A DNA stretch of 64,000 nt from CAVTWS01 sp963738445 (GCA_963738445.1 CAVTWS010000004.1:62001-126000), one strand, 5' to 3'. Shown: positions 1 to 9,954, counted from the first letter of the stretch. Made by a program: numbers and translations. Notes: generated by a model from the letters alone, not told the origin.

Positions 1-191
1 AGGAACTCCGTCGTGACGACCGCGCAGATCGTGTGGCTCCCGACATCCTCGGGGCCGGTGCTGCAGCACCCGTCCCGGTAGAACCCGGTCATGGGGTCGG
101 TGCCGCAGGGTTCGAGCTGACCGCCGAGCACGTTGCGCTCCGGCAGGGGCTCGTAGGCGCCCGGCTCCGATTCCGGTTCGTCGGCCGACAT
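1..191 (-). CDS. DUF2237 family protein (partial, C-terminus outside window)
   Basis: Reading from 191 leftward, an ATG opens a frame that stays open to the window edge. Its first 63 residues contain NVLGG, EPCGTDPMTGFYRDGCC, and STGPEDVGSHTICAVVT, the cysteine-rich signature of the DUF2237 (COG3651) family, small cytoplasmic proteins of unknown function. The start codon overlaps the stop of the aspartate kinase gene (ATGA at 188-193 on the minus strand), so the two are probably translationally coupled. About half of a usual family member (about 120 residues) is present. The family assignment is firm; no function can be given. Confidence 0.85.
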   Translation of the reverse strand, partial: MSADEPESEPGAYEPLPERNVLGGQLEPCGTDPMTGFYRDGCCSTGPEDVGSHTICAVVTTEF

Positions 192-1429
192 CAGGCGGGC
201 GGCTTGTGCAGCTCGAAGGCCCGATGCAGGGCGATCACGGCCGGTTCGGCATCGGAGTCACGCACGATGCAGCTGACCCGGATGGCGGACGTGGAGATCA
301 TCTCGATGTTGATCCCCGATTGCGCCAGCGTCTCGAACATCGTGGCCGCCACACCCGGGTTCGATTTCATGCCGGCGCCGATCAGGCTGACCTTGGCGAT
401 GTTCGCGTCAGGGATCACGTTCTGGGCACCGAGCTCGGCGCGGAGGGTTTCGGCCACCTCGCGAGCGGCCGCCAGATCGCTCCGCGGCACCGTGAAGCTG
501 ATGTCGGTCGCGCCGTGGCTCGACACGTTCTGCACGATCATGTCGACGTTGACATCGCGGTCGGCCAGAGCCCGGAACAGGCGAGCCGCCACGCCGGGCT
601 GGTCCGGCACGCCCGCCACCGTGAGCTTGGCCTCGGACGAGTCGTGCGTGACGGCCGAGATGATGGCGTTCTCCATGTGGCGCTCCTCTTGATCGGTGTC
701 GGGCTCGGTCACCCAGGTTCCCTGCTCCCACGTGAAGGCCGAGCGCACGTGGAGCTTCACCCCGTAGGTCCGGGCCAGCTCGACGGATCGCATGGCGGGT
801 TTGGGGCATCCCGTCGCCGTCATCTCCAACAGCTCGTCGAACGAGATCGTGTGCATCTTGCGAGCCTCGGACACGACGCGGGGATCGGTGGTGAACACCC
901 CGGACACGTCGGTGTAGAGCTCGCACGCATCCGCGCCCAGCGCGTGGGCGATGGCGACGGCGGTGGTGTCGGAACCGCCGCGGCCCAAGAAGGTGACATC
1001 ACGATCGGTCGACACGCCCTGCGCGCCGGCGACGACGGGGATGCAGCCGGCGTCGAGCGAGGCCCGGAGTCGTTCCGGGCGGACCTCGAGGATCTTGGCG
1101 TTCATGTGGTTCGTGTCGGTGATGAAGCCGGCCTGACTCCCGGTGAAGGACTCGGCCCGGATGCCGAGGTCGGCCAATGCCATGCCCACCAACGCGATCG
1201 CCTTGCGTTCACCGGCGGTGATGAGCATGTCCATCTCACGGCCGGGACGGGTGCTCGAGACGTCGGCGGCCAGGCGGAGGAGCTCGTCGGTCTCCTTGCC
1301 CATGGCCGAGACCACGAGGACCACCTGATCACCGCGGCGGACCGTACGGGCGGCCCAGTCGGCCACCTCACGGATGCGATCCGGATCGCCGACCGACGTG
1401 CCTCCGAACTTCTGGACCAACAGTGCCAC
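191..1429 (-). CDS. lysC: Aspartate kinase
   Basis: Phosphorylates L-aspartate, the first step toward lysine, threonine, methionine and diaminopimelate. From a GTG at 1429 the protein begins VALLVQKFGGTSVGDP, where KFGGTS is the kinase signature; this start gives 412 residues, close to the 421 usual for actinobacteria. The kinase domain covers about residues 1-240 (with the GRGGSDTTA motif), followed by two ACT domains (about 255-400) that usually bind lysine/threonine for feedback control. The open frame extends 66 codons upstream, but that part overlaps the SARP gene and does not resemble the family. Asd is often downstream in relatives; here a DUF2237 gene follows instead. No strong Shine-Dalgarno is visible at the chosen GTG. 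Confidence 0.93.
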   Translation of the reverse strand: MALLVQKFGGTSVGDPDRIREVADWAARTVRRGDQVVLVVSAMGKETDELLRLAADVSSTRPGREMDMLITAGERKAIALVGMALADLGIRAESFTGSQAGFITDTNHMNAKILEVRPERLRASLDAGCIPVVAGAQGVSTDRDVTFLGRGGSDTTAVAIAHALGADACELYTDVSGVFTTDPRVVSEARKMHTISFDELLEMTATGCPKPAMRSVELARTYGVKLHVRSAFTWEQGTWVTEPDTDQEERHMENAIISAVTHDSSEAKLTVAGVPDQPGVAARLFRALADRDVNVDMIVQNVSSHGATDISFTVPRSDLAAAREVAETLRAELGAQNVIPDANIAKVSLIGAGMKSNPGVAATMFETLAQSGINIEMISTSAIRVSCIVRDSDAEPAVIALHRAFELHKPPA

Positions 1430-1457
1430 GGCCGGAAAGGCTACCGACGCGCGGGCG

Positions 1458-3702
1458 TCACCCCTCCGTGGCCGGCACGCCGCCGGCGACCTCACGTCTT
1501 TGCTGGAGCGCGGCTCGAGCCTCACGCGCCCGGGCCGCAAACCCCGGCATGCCCGCCTCGTCGCTGATGCGCTCGGCCCGGGCGAAGAGCCGCTCCGCCT
1601 CGTCGACCCGGCCCAGGACATCGGCACACACGCCGAGGTGGTAGGCGACCGGTCCGGTAGCGCTGATCGACGTGAGCGCGATGCGATCGGCGAACGGCGA
1701 CAGAAGCTCGTGGACTTCCGCCGCCGCCCCTTCGTGACGGGTTACGGCCACGCACTCGGCCGCCGCAGCCATGGCGATGTACCAGCTGGAGTCCATGTGC
1801 ATCGAGCGCAGCCCGTCGGGTGTCATCTCGTCGAGGATCTCCGAGGCTTCGTCGACCCGGCCCACGATGGCCAGCGTGGCCGCCAGCCCGAGCCGACGGG
1901 TGGCGTCGACGCCGGGCGCCGAGGCGATCTCGTGCACCATCGGCAGGAGCTCGTCGAGCCGGCCCTGCAGCCATCGCAGGGTCCACAGCAGCACGCTGAC
2001 GTAGTCGAGCGCCGTGTCGGGCTCGGCGAGGGTACCGAGGGCCAGGGCTTCGTCGGCCAGCCGTTCGGCCTCGGCGAGGTCACCCCGCAGGATCTGCACC
2101 GACGCCGCCACGACGCGGCTGACCCACTGCTGCACGGACAGCTGCAGCTCGTCGGCCATCGTCACCGCCCGGGCCGCCTGGTCGGCCGCATCGTCGAGTC
2201 GGCCGAGCTCGGCCAGGGGCTCCACCAACAAGCGACGGGCCAGCTGCTCGTGGCGACGGTCGCCGGTGGCCTGGGCGTCGGCGAGGTACGCCGTGCAGAC
2301 GTCGAGCAACTGCGGCGTCGAAGCCGGCACCCACTGGCCCCACGCCACGGCCTGCCAGGCGAGGAGCCGGGTCGAGTCGGTCGCACCCGTGGCCGCGGCC
2401 CATGCCTCGTCGGCGAGGCGGCGCACCGTCTCGATCGGCTCGGTCCAGTAGGACTCGATCGCCAGGCGGGCAAGCACGAGCGTCCGTAGCTCGGTCGCCT
2501 CCTCACGAGCCCCCCGCGCATCGCCCGCACGCGGGCTCACGAGATGCTCGTCGAGGCCCGACAGCGACTCGGCCAGCAACGCCCGGTGCTCGGGGGGCGG
2601 CGCGACCCGCACGCGGTCACTGCAGTAGCCGAGCACGGCCCGGGCGAGCGCGACCGGCGACCCATCCTCCCGCGCCGTCTCGATGCCACGGAGGAACGCG
2701 GCCCGGGCCTCGCGCTCGTGACCGCCCTCGTTGTGCGCCTCGCCCAGGCCCAGCAAGGCCGTCATCTGCCGGGCGGGGTCCGGCGCCGAGGCGAGCAGGT
2801 CGAGCACCCGTTCCCAACGCTGCGCCGCCTCGACGTAGGCACCCCCCGCCATGGCTCGTCGCGCTGCGCTCTCTTCGGCCTCGATGGCGCGACCGAGCGC
2901 CCCGCCCATCGATCCCTGACCGAGCCGTGGCCGCACTCCGCTCCTCGTCCGGTGGCCGGTGAGCGTGGACGTCGGCGAGCCCGGACAGCTCGGTGGCGGC
3001 CGCCGGACCCAGGGATCTCGTCAACGTGTCGACGCCGAGGTGCACCACCCGCCGCGCCTCGTCGCGCCGGCGGGCGGCCATCAGCGATCGGGCGTGCATC
3101 ACCCAGAGCCGTTCCACCAGGGGTTCGACGGTGATCGCCACCGACAGCCGACGAGCGGCCTCGTCGGCGCGACCCACGGCGAGCAGGCACCGGGCCCGCA
3201 GCTCCTCGCCCCGCCACCGTTCGGCATCGATCAGCGGCGCGGTGGCGAAGAGGGGCAACTCCGACAGGTCCACGAGCGCGCCGCCCGTCCACCACGACAG
3301 GGCACCATCGGCCCAGACGATGGCCTCCTCGACGGCCCCCCGTCGCTCGGCGGCGGCGGCGATCTCGATGTCGCGGCGGAACCGCAGGAGGTCGACCACG
3401 TCCGGCTCGGCCTCGAGGACGTAGCCTTCACCGGCCACCCGCACGTCGAGCGACGCTCCGGCGTCGCGCAGCGCCCGCCGCAACCGGCTGGCCAGCTGTT
3501 GCACGGCCTGCTTCACGCCCGCCGGCGCATCATCGCCCCAGAGGAGACCGGTCAGGCGATCGAGGCCAACCGGGCGCCCGGCGTCCATGGCCAGCACGGC
3601 CAGCAGCCCACGGGGCAGCACACCGCCGACCGCTTTCGTGGCCTCGCTGGTGACGATCCGAACGCCGCCCAGCACCGTCACCGTGCACGGCGCCTCGTTC
3701 AC
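1458..3702 (-). pseudogene. SARP/BTAD-type transcriptional regulator with TPR-like C-terminus, apparent frameshift
   Basis: The ATG at 3702 opens a protein with an N-terminal winged-helix DNA-binding domain (about residues 8-95) and a bacterial transcriptional activation domain (about 100-245), the SARP/AfsR plan. After about residue 250, near base 2945, this frame turns into arginine-rich non-protein sequence, while the next frame carries on with a helical TPR-like repeat region of about 490 residues (beginning RPRLGQGSMGGALGRAIEA and ending at 1458). The two frames overlap by 320 bases. One surplus base near 2945 would explain this, and joining the frames gives a regulator of about 745 residues. 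It could instead be two proteins or a true pseudogene. The target is unknown; the divergent protease is the obvious candidate. Confidence 0.72.
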
Positions 3703-3721
3703 AGATCCGAACCGTACAGCC

Positions 3722-3739
3722 TGTCAGCCGTTTGTCAGC
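3722..3739. promoter_or_regulatory. Possible SARP operator: two TGTCAGC heptamers 11 bp apart
   Basis: The divergent region between the SARP-type gene (start 3702) and the protease (start 3808) holds TGTCAGC at 3722-3728 and again at 3733-3739, an 11-bp period with 4-bp gap. SARP regulators such as ActII-ORF4 bind heptameric direct repeats one helical turn apart. A TGTC-GT-GACA inverted repeat follows at 3741-3750. Binding is inferred from spacing only. Confidence 0.4.
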
Positions 3740-3807
3740 ATGTCGTGACACGTTGTGGCTCCCACCGGCTCGACCGGTGTTCTCACGCACACAGGGAGAC
3801 AGTGACC

Positions 3808-6800
3808 GTGACGACCGACGTGGACCGCACACCAGGCCTGAGCACCCCCCGACCGGCCCGACGTCGTGGCTTCGGCTTCCGCCGTGGCGTCCTCGCCATG
3901 GTGGTGACCGTGGCCTCCGCCGCTGCGGGGCTCGTGGCCAGCGCGCCGCCCGGCGCGGCCGTTATCGATGGCACCGAGCTGACGTCGGAGTCCTACGCCG
4001 CCCGTTGGCCGTGGCTCGTCGACATCTTGGTCACACCGACGCTCGACTCCTGCACCGGTTCGCTTATCGGACCGCGATGGGTCCTGACCGCCGGCCACTG
4101 CGCCAGCCTCGACGAGGAATTCGACGTCCTGCCGATCGCGATTGCGTACGGATCGCCCGACAACACGGTCGCCACCCAGATGGACGTGGTGAACCACTTC
4201 GTCCACCCGCAGTACGACAGGAACACAATCGGAGCGGGATTCGACCTGGCGCTACTCGAGCTGGCGACCGACGTACCCGGTCCGTACGCGCCGCTCCCGC
4301 GGTCGGCGACGCTGGCGGTGGGCAACACCGTGACGCTGGCCGGGTGGGGGCGGACCAACGGCTTCGTGAGCCCAACGATCGCCCGCGAGACCACCCAGAT
4401 CAGCCCGACGGCGAACGATCGAGTGCTGATCATGCAGCCGGTCGACGGCGTCGGCTGTTTCGGTGACTCGGGCGGGCCGACCATGCTCGAGCGCAACGGA
4501 GGGCGAATCCTCGTCGGGGTGTTCTCGTTCGGCCTCGACGACCGCTGCGAGTTCGAGACCGGCAGCTCGCTCGTCGCCCCGGCGATGGACTGGATCACCG
4601 CCACCACCGGTGTCGGGCCGGCGGCGAACACGGCGCCCAGCGCTTCGCCCCGCCTCCAGACCGGCGCCGTCGGCACGGCGGTCCGCCTCGACCTCACCGG
4701 CTTCGTCGATGCCGAGGCCGACGACCTCACGCTCGCGCTCTCGGGCGTACCGTCGACGTGGCACCTACTCGACCCGTGCACGAGCGCCACCCGACCTTGC
4801 CGACTCGTCGCCCCGTCGGCCGCCACGGTCGAGCTCACCGCCCAGGTGTCCGACGGGCTCGCCACCGCGACCTCGACGATCACGGTCGACGTCGGCGCCC
4901 CGAACGGCACCGGCTCGGCACCCGCAGTGGTGGCCCCCGAACCGATCACCGCGTCGACGATCGACAGCGTGCAGCTGTACGACGGACCCCAGTCGCTCGA
5001 CGACCCCGACACCGCCGATGCCGACCTCCTCGTGACCGTCGACCCCGGCGACGGCCGCGCCCCGATCCTGCTCACCGGCGACAGCGCTCCGGTGGCCACG
5101 ACCTACCCGAGCCCTGGGCCGTTCACATCGACCATCACGGCGACCGATCCTCAAGGCAACAGCACCACCGTCACTCGGGCAGTCGTGATCGCCGCGACGT
5201 CGGTCCAGAGCGTGTCGGGCACGTTCTTCCTGGCCCAGGATCCAGCCGGGTCGCCGGTCACCGTTCCGGTGCGCATCCGGTTCAGTGCCCCGCTCACCAG
5301 CGCCGCCGAGTTCGGGTTCTCGGTCACGCCGGACAGCTCGTTCGGACCGGTCGACGCCTCCGTCACGGTGGTGGTGCCGGCCGGCGCCACTCGGGCCACC
5401 CTGCCCATCGAGGTGCCCGTCACCACGTTCGGGCAGCTGCAGGCCCCCCTCGTCCAGCTCGCCGGCGATCCCGTCGCCCTGCCGACGTTCGTGGCCCGGT
5501 TCAGCGTGGTCGTCGAGTCCGGCGACTCGCAGACCGATCTCGACGGCGACGGCGCCCTCGACAACACCGAGTCACCCGACACGCTCGGCGACGCCGATGC
5601 CGACGACGACGGCATCCCCGACGGGTTCGACCCCGCCCGCTCCGATCCCGACATCGACGACGACCTGCTGCAGGACGGCACCGAGATCGGGCTCGGGGAG
5701 CCGGCGGGATTCGACACCGATCCGGCCGTGTTCCGACCCGACCTCGACCCCGCCACCACGACGAATCCCTTCGTGGCCGACACCGACTTCGGTGGCGTGG
5801 CCGACGGCACCGAGGACGCCAACCGGAACGGCCGGGTGGACACCGGGGAGAACGACCCCCTCAACGGCTCTGACGACTTCAACGTCGCCGATCAGCCGCC
5901 GGCGATCGCCATCGACGGCGCGGCCCTGGCGGCGCTGGAGGGCGAGGCTCGGGTCCTGTCCATCACCGCAACCGACCCCGAGGGGCTCCCCGTCGAGCTG
6001 TCGCTCGATGTCGTCCCGCCGCCCGGGGTCACGTGTGACCTCGCCGGCGACTTCCCGGACATCACCGTCACCTGCGACGACGAGGGCGATGTGGTGGTCA
6101 CCGTCTACGCGTCGGATGGCCTTCAGAACAGCCAGCGAGCCGCGGTCCTGGTCGTCGAGAACGTCGCCCCGACCGTGTCCGTGGACGGGCCGACCAGCGG
6201 CGTCGCCGGCACGCCGGTCACCCTCACCGCCACCACGGCCGATCCCGGCGCCGCCGACGAGGTCACCTGTACGACCGACTGGGGCGACGGCTCGATCGAG
6301 CCCGGGTGCGCCGGCACGCACACCTACCAGGCGGCATCGGTGGGCGCCCGCACGGTGACCGTGACCGCCTCCGATGGCGACAGCGGCGCGTCCGTGGCCA
6401 CCCACCAGATCACGATCACCAGCCCCACCCGCTCGACGCTGCTCCTCTCGGAGACGAGCTCCCGTACGTCGGGCACCGAGCTGGACGGCGCCGCCTTCGA
6501 CGCCGCCGACACCGCCTACGTGTTCGTCCAGCGCCGCGCCGGCGCCCCGTCGATCCACTCCACAACGTTCACGATCGACGGCACCTCGTTCAGCACCGAC
6601 CGCGCCGCGCCCTACGACTTGGCCGGCACGAAGGTCAACGGCCGGGCCTACGGGTTCGACCTGTCGCTGCTGTCCGCCGGAACCCACGAGATCGCCGTGA
6701 CCGTCCGGTACGCCGACGGCACCAGCGAGGCGCTGCTCGCCCAGGTGACGGTGGCCGGTCCGGGATCGCGGGCCCTCATGGTCACCCCCAACCGTGACCG

Positions 6801-7086
6801 ATCGGGCTTGGTCCCCCTCGACGGCGCCACGGTCACGGGGCGGGTGGCGATCGTGCTCAGCCCGCTCGACGAAGTGACCGACGCCGCCGTCGTGACCTTC
6901 TCCGTCGACGGTTGGCTCCGCCAGATCCAGTTCGGCGCCCCCTACGACCTGGCGGGGGGCACGGCGAGCCGGGCCACCCTGTTCGACACGCGGGCGCTCC
7001 GTCCCGGTCAGCACATCATCAGCGCAACGGTCTGGCTGCTCGGTGGGGGAACCCGCACCTTCACGGCCACGTTCACGATTCCGTGA
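3808..7086 (+). CDS. Secreted trypsin-like serine protease with long calcium-binding/PKD C-terminus
   Basis: A 1092-residue exported S1-family protease. The GTG at 3808 follows AGGGAGA (3793-3799) at 8 bases; a GTG at 3802 is also possible. Residues 18-50 form a signal peptide with arginines before a hydrophobic core. The catalytic triad is visible: His97 in TAGHC, Asp147 in DLALLEL, Ser221 in GDSGGP. Beyond about residue 265 come Ig-like segments, a Calx-beta-like stretch, an Asp-rich thrombospondin-type-3-like calcium-binding region (about 580-690), a PKD-like domain near 790-870, and a C-terminal beta-rich repeat region. No LPXTG anchor or transmembrane tail is seen, so it is probably released or bound non-covalently. 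The substrate is unknown. It is divergent from the SARP regulator. Confidence 0.88.
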   Translation: MTTDVDRTPGLSTPRPARRRGFGFRRGVLAMVVTVASAAAGLVASAPPGAAVIDGTELTSESYAARWPWLVDILVTPTLDSCTGSLIGPRWVLTAGHCASLDEEFDVLPIAIAYGSPDNTVATQMDVVNHFVHPQYDRNTIGAGFDLALLELATDVPGPYAPLPRSATLAVGNTVTLAGWGRTNGFVSPTIARETTQISPTANDRVLIMQPVDGVGCFGDSGGPTMLERNGGRILVGVFSFGLDDRCEFETGSSLVAPAMDWITATTGVGPAANTAPSASPRLQTGAVGTAVRLDLTGFVDAEADDLTLALSGVPSTWHLLDPCTSATRPCRLVAPSAATVELTAQVSDGLATATSTITVDVGAPNGTGSAPAVVAPEPITASTIDSVQLYDGPQSLDDPDTADADLLVTVDPGDGRAPILLTGDSAPVATTYPSPGPFTSTITATDPQGNSTTVTRAVVIAATSVQSVSGTFFLAQDPAGSPVTVPVRIRFSAPLTSAAEFGFSVTPDSSFGPVDASVTVVVPAGATRATLPIEVPVTTFGQLQAPLVQLAGDPVALPTFVARFSVVVESGDSQTDLDGDGALDNTESPDTLGDADADDDGIPDGFDPARSDPDIDDDLLQDGTEIGLGEPAGFDTDPAVFRPDLDPATTTNPFVADTDFGGVADGTEDANRNGRVDTGENDPLNGSDDFNVADQPPAIAIDGAALAALEGEARVLSITATDPEGLPVELSLDVVPPPGVTCDLAGDFPDITVTCDDEGDVVVTVYASDGLQNSQRAAVLVVENVAPTVSVDGPTSGVAGTPVTLTATTADPGAADEVTCTTDWGDGSIEPGCAGTHTYQAASVGARTVTVTASDGDSGASVATHQITITSPTRSTLLLSETSSRTSGTELDGAAFDAADTAYVFVQRRAGAPSIHSTTFTIDGTSFSTDRAAPYDLAGTKVNGRAYGFDLSLLSAGTHEIAVTVRYADGTSEALLAQVTVAGPGSRALMVTPNRDRSGLVPLDGATVTGRVAIVLSPLDEVTDAAVVTFSVDGWLRQIQFGAPYDLAGGTASRATLFDTRALRPGQHIISATVWLLGGGTRTFTATFTIP

Positions 7087-7129
7087 CCTCCGGAGTCGGC
7101 GCGCGGTGCCGAGCTGCTAGGCCTTGGTC

Positions 7130-7909
7130 ATGGTGTTGCGTCGACGGAAGGACACCCTGACCGAGCCTCAGCTGGCGGTGGTCGCGCGGCGACTGGCCGA
7201 GTGGCCCCGGCTCAGCGATGACGAACAGGACCGGCTCAACGTCTCAACGGCCTACCTCCTCGACCGGCTCCGCTGGGACGCCGCCCGCGATTTCGACGTC
7301 GACGATGAGATGCGCCTGACCATCGCCGCCCACGCGGCCCTGCCGATCCTGGAGCTCGGCGTCGGCGCTTACCGCAACGCTCGCACGGTGATCGTGCACC
7401 GGGCCACGATCGTACGGACCGGGGCACGCCCCGGCCCGGCCGGCACGATCCGGCAGGGCACCGTGCGCCTGGCCGGTGAGGCCGTGCCGCACGGCCCCGT
7501 CCTTCTGTCGTGGGTCGACGTCCACCGGGACAGCCGACAGCCCGAACACGGCCGCAACGTCGTCTTCCACGAGTTCGCCCATCAGATCGACGCGCTCGAC
7601 GGCAGCATCGACGGCCTCCCGCCGAGCCGCGACGGCGCCTGGACCGCCGCCTGGCAGACCCTACTGGCGCGCAACCGGGACGGTCACTCCCTGCGGACCG
7701 GGGCCGGCCTCGAACCATCGGGGGAGGCCACGGGCCCGGAGCCGCTCCGCAACTACTCCCGAGAGAGCGACGCCGAGTTCTTCGCCGTCGCCACCGAGAC
7801 GTTCTTCACCACGCCCGTCACCCTGCAACACAACGCTCCCGAGCTCTACGACCTCCTGGTCAGCTTCTACGAGCAGGACCCGGCGCATCGGGCTCGGGTG
7901 CACCCGTGA
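7130..7909 (+). CDS. mtfA: MtfA-type zinc peptidase (M90 family)
   Basis: This 259-residue protein matches the M90 family, whose Escherichia coli member MtfA is a zinc-dependent aminopeptidase that also binds the glucose regulator Mlc. The metal-binding HEFAH motif lies at residues 147-151, with the family's RNYSRESDAEFFAVATETFF region further on supplying the third ligand. There is no signal peptide, so it is cytoplasmic. An in-frame TTG (7124) and GTG (7133) flank the chosen ATG. The last 50 bases overlap, tail to tail, the end of the MFS gene on the other strand. Mlc partners are not expected in actinobacteria, so its regulatory role here is unknown. Confidence 0.87.
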   Translation: MVLRRRKDTLTEPQLAVVARRLAEWPRLSDDEQDRLNVSTAYLLDRLRWDAARDFDVDDEMRLTIAAHAALPILELGVGAYRNARTVIVHRATIVRTGARPGPAGTIRQGTVRLAGEAVPHGPVLLSWVDVHRDSRQPEHGRNVVFHEFAHQIDALDGSIDGLPPSRDGAWTAAWQTLLARNRDGHSLRTGAGLEPSGEATGPEPLRNYSRESDAEFFAVATETFFTTPVTLQHNAPELYDLLVSFYEQDPAHRARVHP

Positions 7910-9149
7910 GCGCGGCGTCGTCGAGGTGACGCATCCCGCGTGCAAGGACGGCGCACAGGGCGAGCGTGGCGAGCCGGGCGCCCACGACGATCGAGTGGAT
8001 CGAGACCACGTCGGCCAGGCTCGACAGCGCCACCACCGTCGCCGGCACGACGGCGGAGAAGACCATCATCCAGATGGACAGGACCCGTCCGCGGTAGGCA
8101 TCGACGGTCAGGGACTGCATCGCCGAGATGAGCGTCGAGGTCGTCAGCATGAAGCCGACCCCGACGACTCCCATGGCCACGAGCCCGGTCGCCAACGTCG
8201 GCGCCAGTCCCAACGCCACCGCACCGAAGCCGAGGCTCATCGATCCGGCGAGTGAGAGGGCCCGGTGGGAGAAGCCCCGATCGAACGCCAACAGAGCGAT
8301 GGCCGCGACCAACGATCCGGCGCCGAACGCTCCTTGCAGGAGCCCGAACCCACCGGCGTCAGTGTCGAACGCCCGCCGAGCCACGAGGGCGGTGAACGGG
8401 GTCTGGAAGGGTCCGCCGCTGATCGACATCAGGGCGCACATCCCCATGGCGACCCGCAGACCCGGCACCTGCTTCGTGTATCGGACCCCGGCCCGGAACT
8501 CGCTCCAGAACGCCGGTGTCGCCGTCGGGTCGGGCGCCGGGCGACGCGACGCCTGGTTCATGGCGATGATCACGGCCGCGAAGCTGACGGCGTTGGCCCA
8601 GAACGTCGTACCGGCCCCCCACGTCTCGATCATCAGCCCCGCGGCGGCGGGCCCGGCCGCCCGAGCCACCGTGAAGCTGGTCGAGTTCAGGACGGCGGCA
8701 CTTCGCAGCGACGCCGGATCGACCAGATCTCCGACGATCGCCTGCTGAACGGGCGCCGAGATCCCTCCCATGACGCCACCGGCCAACGCGAACCCGAAGA
8801 GTGGCCAGTAGGTCAGCCAGCCGAGCTCGAAACACGCGGCCATGGCGACGGCCAGGATCGCCATGACCCAGTTGACGAAGAGCATCACGAGACGTCGTTC
8901 GAACCGATCGCACAGCGCCCCTCCCAGTGGGCTGACGAGCAGGAACGGAACCAACGAGGCCACGGCGACGAACGACACCTTGACGCCCGAGTCGGTCACG
9001 TCGGTGACGATCCAGTTCACGCCGGCCAGTTGCATGAAACCACCGGTCACCGAGATGACATTGGCGACGAACAACCAGCGGAAGTCGTGGAAGCCCAAGG
9101 CCCGAACCCGATCGGGCACGACCCGATCCGGGACGAGGGCGGCGGTCAC
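7860..9149 (-). CDS. MFS transporter (EntS/MFS_3-like exporter)
   Basis: A 429-residue integral membrane protein with about 12 hydrophobic segments and the MFS motif-A-like loop PLGGALCDRFERR after the second helix, which fits the MFS_3 group that includes the enterobactin exporter EntS and many drug exporters. The start is a GTG at 9149, eight bases after the aldolase stop, so the two genes form a short minus-strand unit. The substrate cannot be told from sequence. The C-terminus is hydrophilic and proline/alanine-rich and overlaps the mtfA 3' end on the opposite strand. Confidence 0.85.
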   Translation of the reverse strand: MTAALVPDRVVPDRVRALGFHDFRWLFVANVISVTGGFMQLAGVNWIVTDVTDSGVKVSFVAVASLVPFLLVSPLGGALCDRFERRLVMLFVNWVMAILAVAMAACFELGWLTYWPLFGFALAGGVMGGISAPVQQAIVGDLVDPASLRSAAVLNSTSFTVARAAGPAAAGLMIETWGAGTTFWANAVSFAAVIIAMNQASRRPAPDPTATPAFWSEFRAGVRYTKQVPGLRVAMGMCALMSISGGPFQTPFTALVARRAFDTDAGGFGLLQGAFGAGSLVAAIALLAFDRGFSHRALSLAGSMSLGFGAVALGLAPTLATGLVAMGVVGVGFMLTTSTLISAMQSLTVDAYRGRVLSIWMMVFSAVVPATVVALSSLADVVSIHSIVVGARLATLALCAVLARGMRHLDDAALTGAPEPDAPGPARRS

Positions 9150-9156
9150 CCGGCGA

Positions 9157-9954
9157 TCAATACCCGGTCATCGGAAGATCAGCTACCGGGGAACCGGAAC
9201 GGGCGAGCGGTGCGGCCGCGGCGAGGTCGGCGCCCATCGCGGAGCGCAGCGCACCGATGTCGCTCGACACCGTGACCATCCGGAACCCCTGCGCCAACCG
9301 GAGCGGGGCGAGCGCCGCCGAGGCGTGGATCCCGGGCACGATGCCGTTCGCGGCGCACACGGAGACGATGTGCGCGAGCGCGGCGGCAAATCCGGGGTGA
9401 TCATCGTGATTCCCCGCCGGGAGACCGAGGCTGAGCGACAGATCGGCCGGGCCGACGTACACCGCATCCACACCCGGGACCTCGACGATCGATTCCAGAG
9501 CCTCGACGCCGGCCACGGTCTCGATCATCACAACGACGGCGATATCGGCGTTCGCGGTGGCGGTGCTGTCGGTTCGGCGCAGGGAGGCGAGTGTCGGGCC
9601 GTAGCTCCGGCTGCCCTCGGGCGGGTAACGGCATGCCGCCATCGCAGCAGCCGCCTGATCGACCGATTCGACATACGGCACGATGACGGCCCGGGCGCCG
9701 GCGTCGAGCACCTTGCCGATGATGCCGGGCTCGTTCCACGGCACCCGAGCGATCGGCAGCGAGCCTCCGAGCACGATCCCCTGGATGACAGATACGGCCT
9801 GGGCGTAATCGATCACGCCGTGTTGCAGGTCGACGCACACGTAGTCGAAGCCGAGGCCCCCGATCAGTTCGGCCCCAGCCGACGTGGGCAGGGCGAGCCA
9901 GGCACCGAGGGTGCTCTCCCCGTCCGCCCAGCGATCACGAAGGCTCGGTTTCAT
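9157..9954 (-). CDS. HpcH/HpaI aldolase family protein
   Basis: A 265-residue class II-type pyruvate aldolase of the HpaI family. These metal-dependent TIM-barrel enzymes cleave or form 2-oxo-3-deoxy acids such as 4-hydroxy-2-oxoheptanedioate or 2-keto-3-deoxy-rhamnonate. Family features seen include GFDYVCVDLQHG near the N-terminus, the metal-binding region MIETVAGVEALESI, and VDAVYVGPADLSLSLG. The ATG at 9954 opens with MKPSLRDRWADGESTLGAWL, a normal family N-terminus. It lies directly upstream of the MFS gene. The exact substrate is not known; no other aromatic or sugar-acid catabolic genes are adjacent. Confidence 0.88.
   Translation of the reverse strand: MKPSLRDRWADGESTLGAWLALPTSAGAELIGGLGFDYVCVDLQHGVIDYAQAVSVIQGIVLGGSLPIARVPWNEPGIIGKVLDAGARAVIVPYVESVDQAAAAMAACRYPPEGSRSYGPTLASLRRTDSTATANADIAVVVMIETVAGVEALESIVEVPGVDAVYVGPADLSLSLGLPAGNHDDHPGFAAALAHIVSVCAANGIVPGIHASAALAPLRLAQGFRMVTVSSDIGALRSAMGADLAAAAPLARSGSPVADLPMTGY

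Noticed and set aside
206..1567. 453-codon open frame on the plus strand opposite aspartate kinase
   Set aside because: Antisense shadow of a clearly conserved gene; residues are Arg/His/Gly-rich with no family resemblance, as usual for the complementary strand in GC-rich DNA.
2959..3807. Extension of the protease gene upstream to 2959
   Set aside because: The extra 283 codons are antisense to the SARP gene; the signal peptide and Shine-Dalgarno both sit at 3793-3808.
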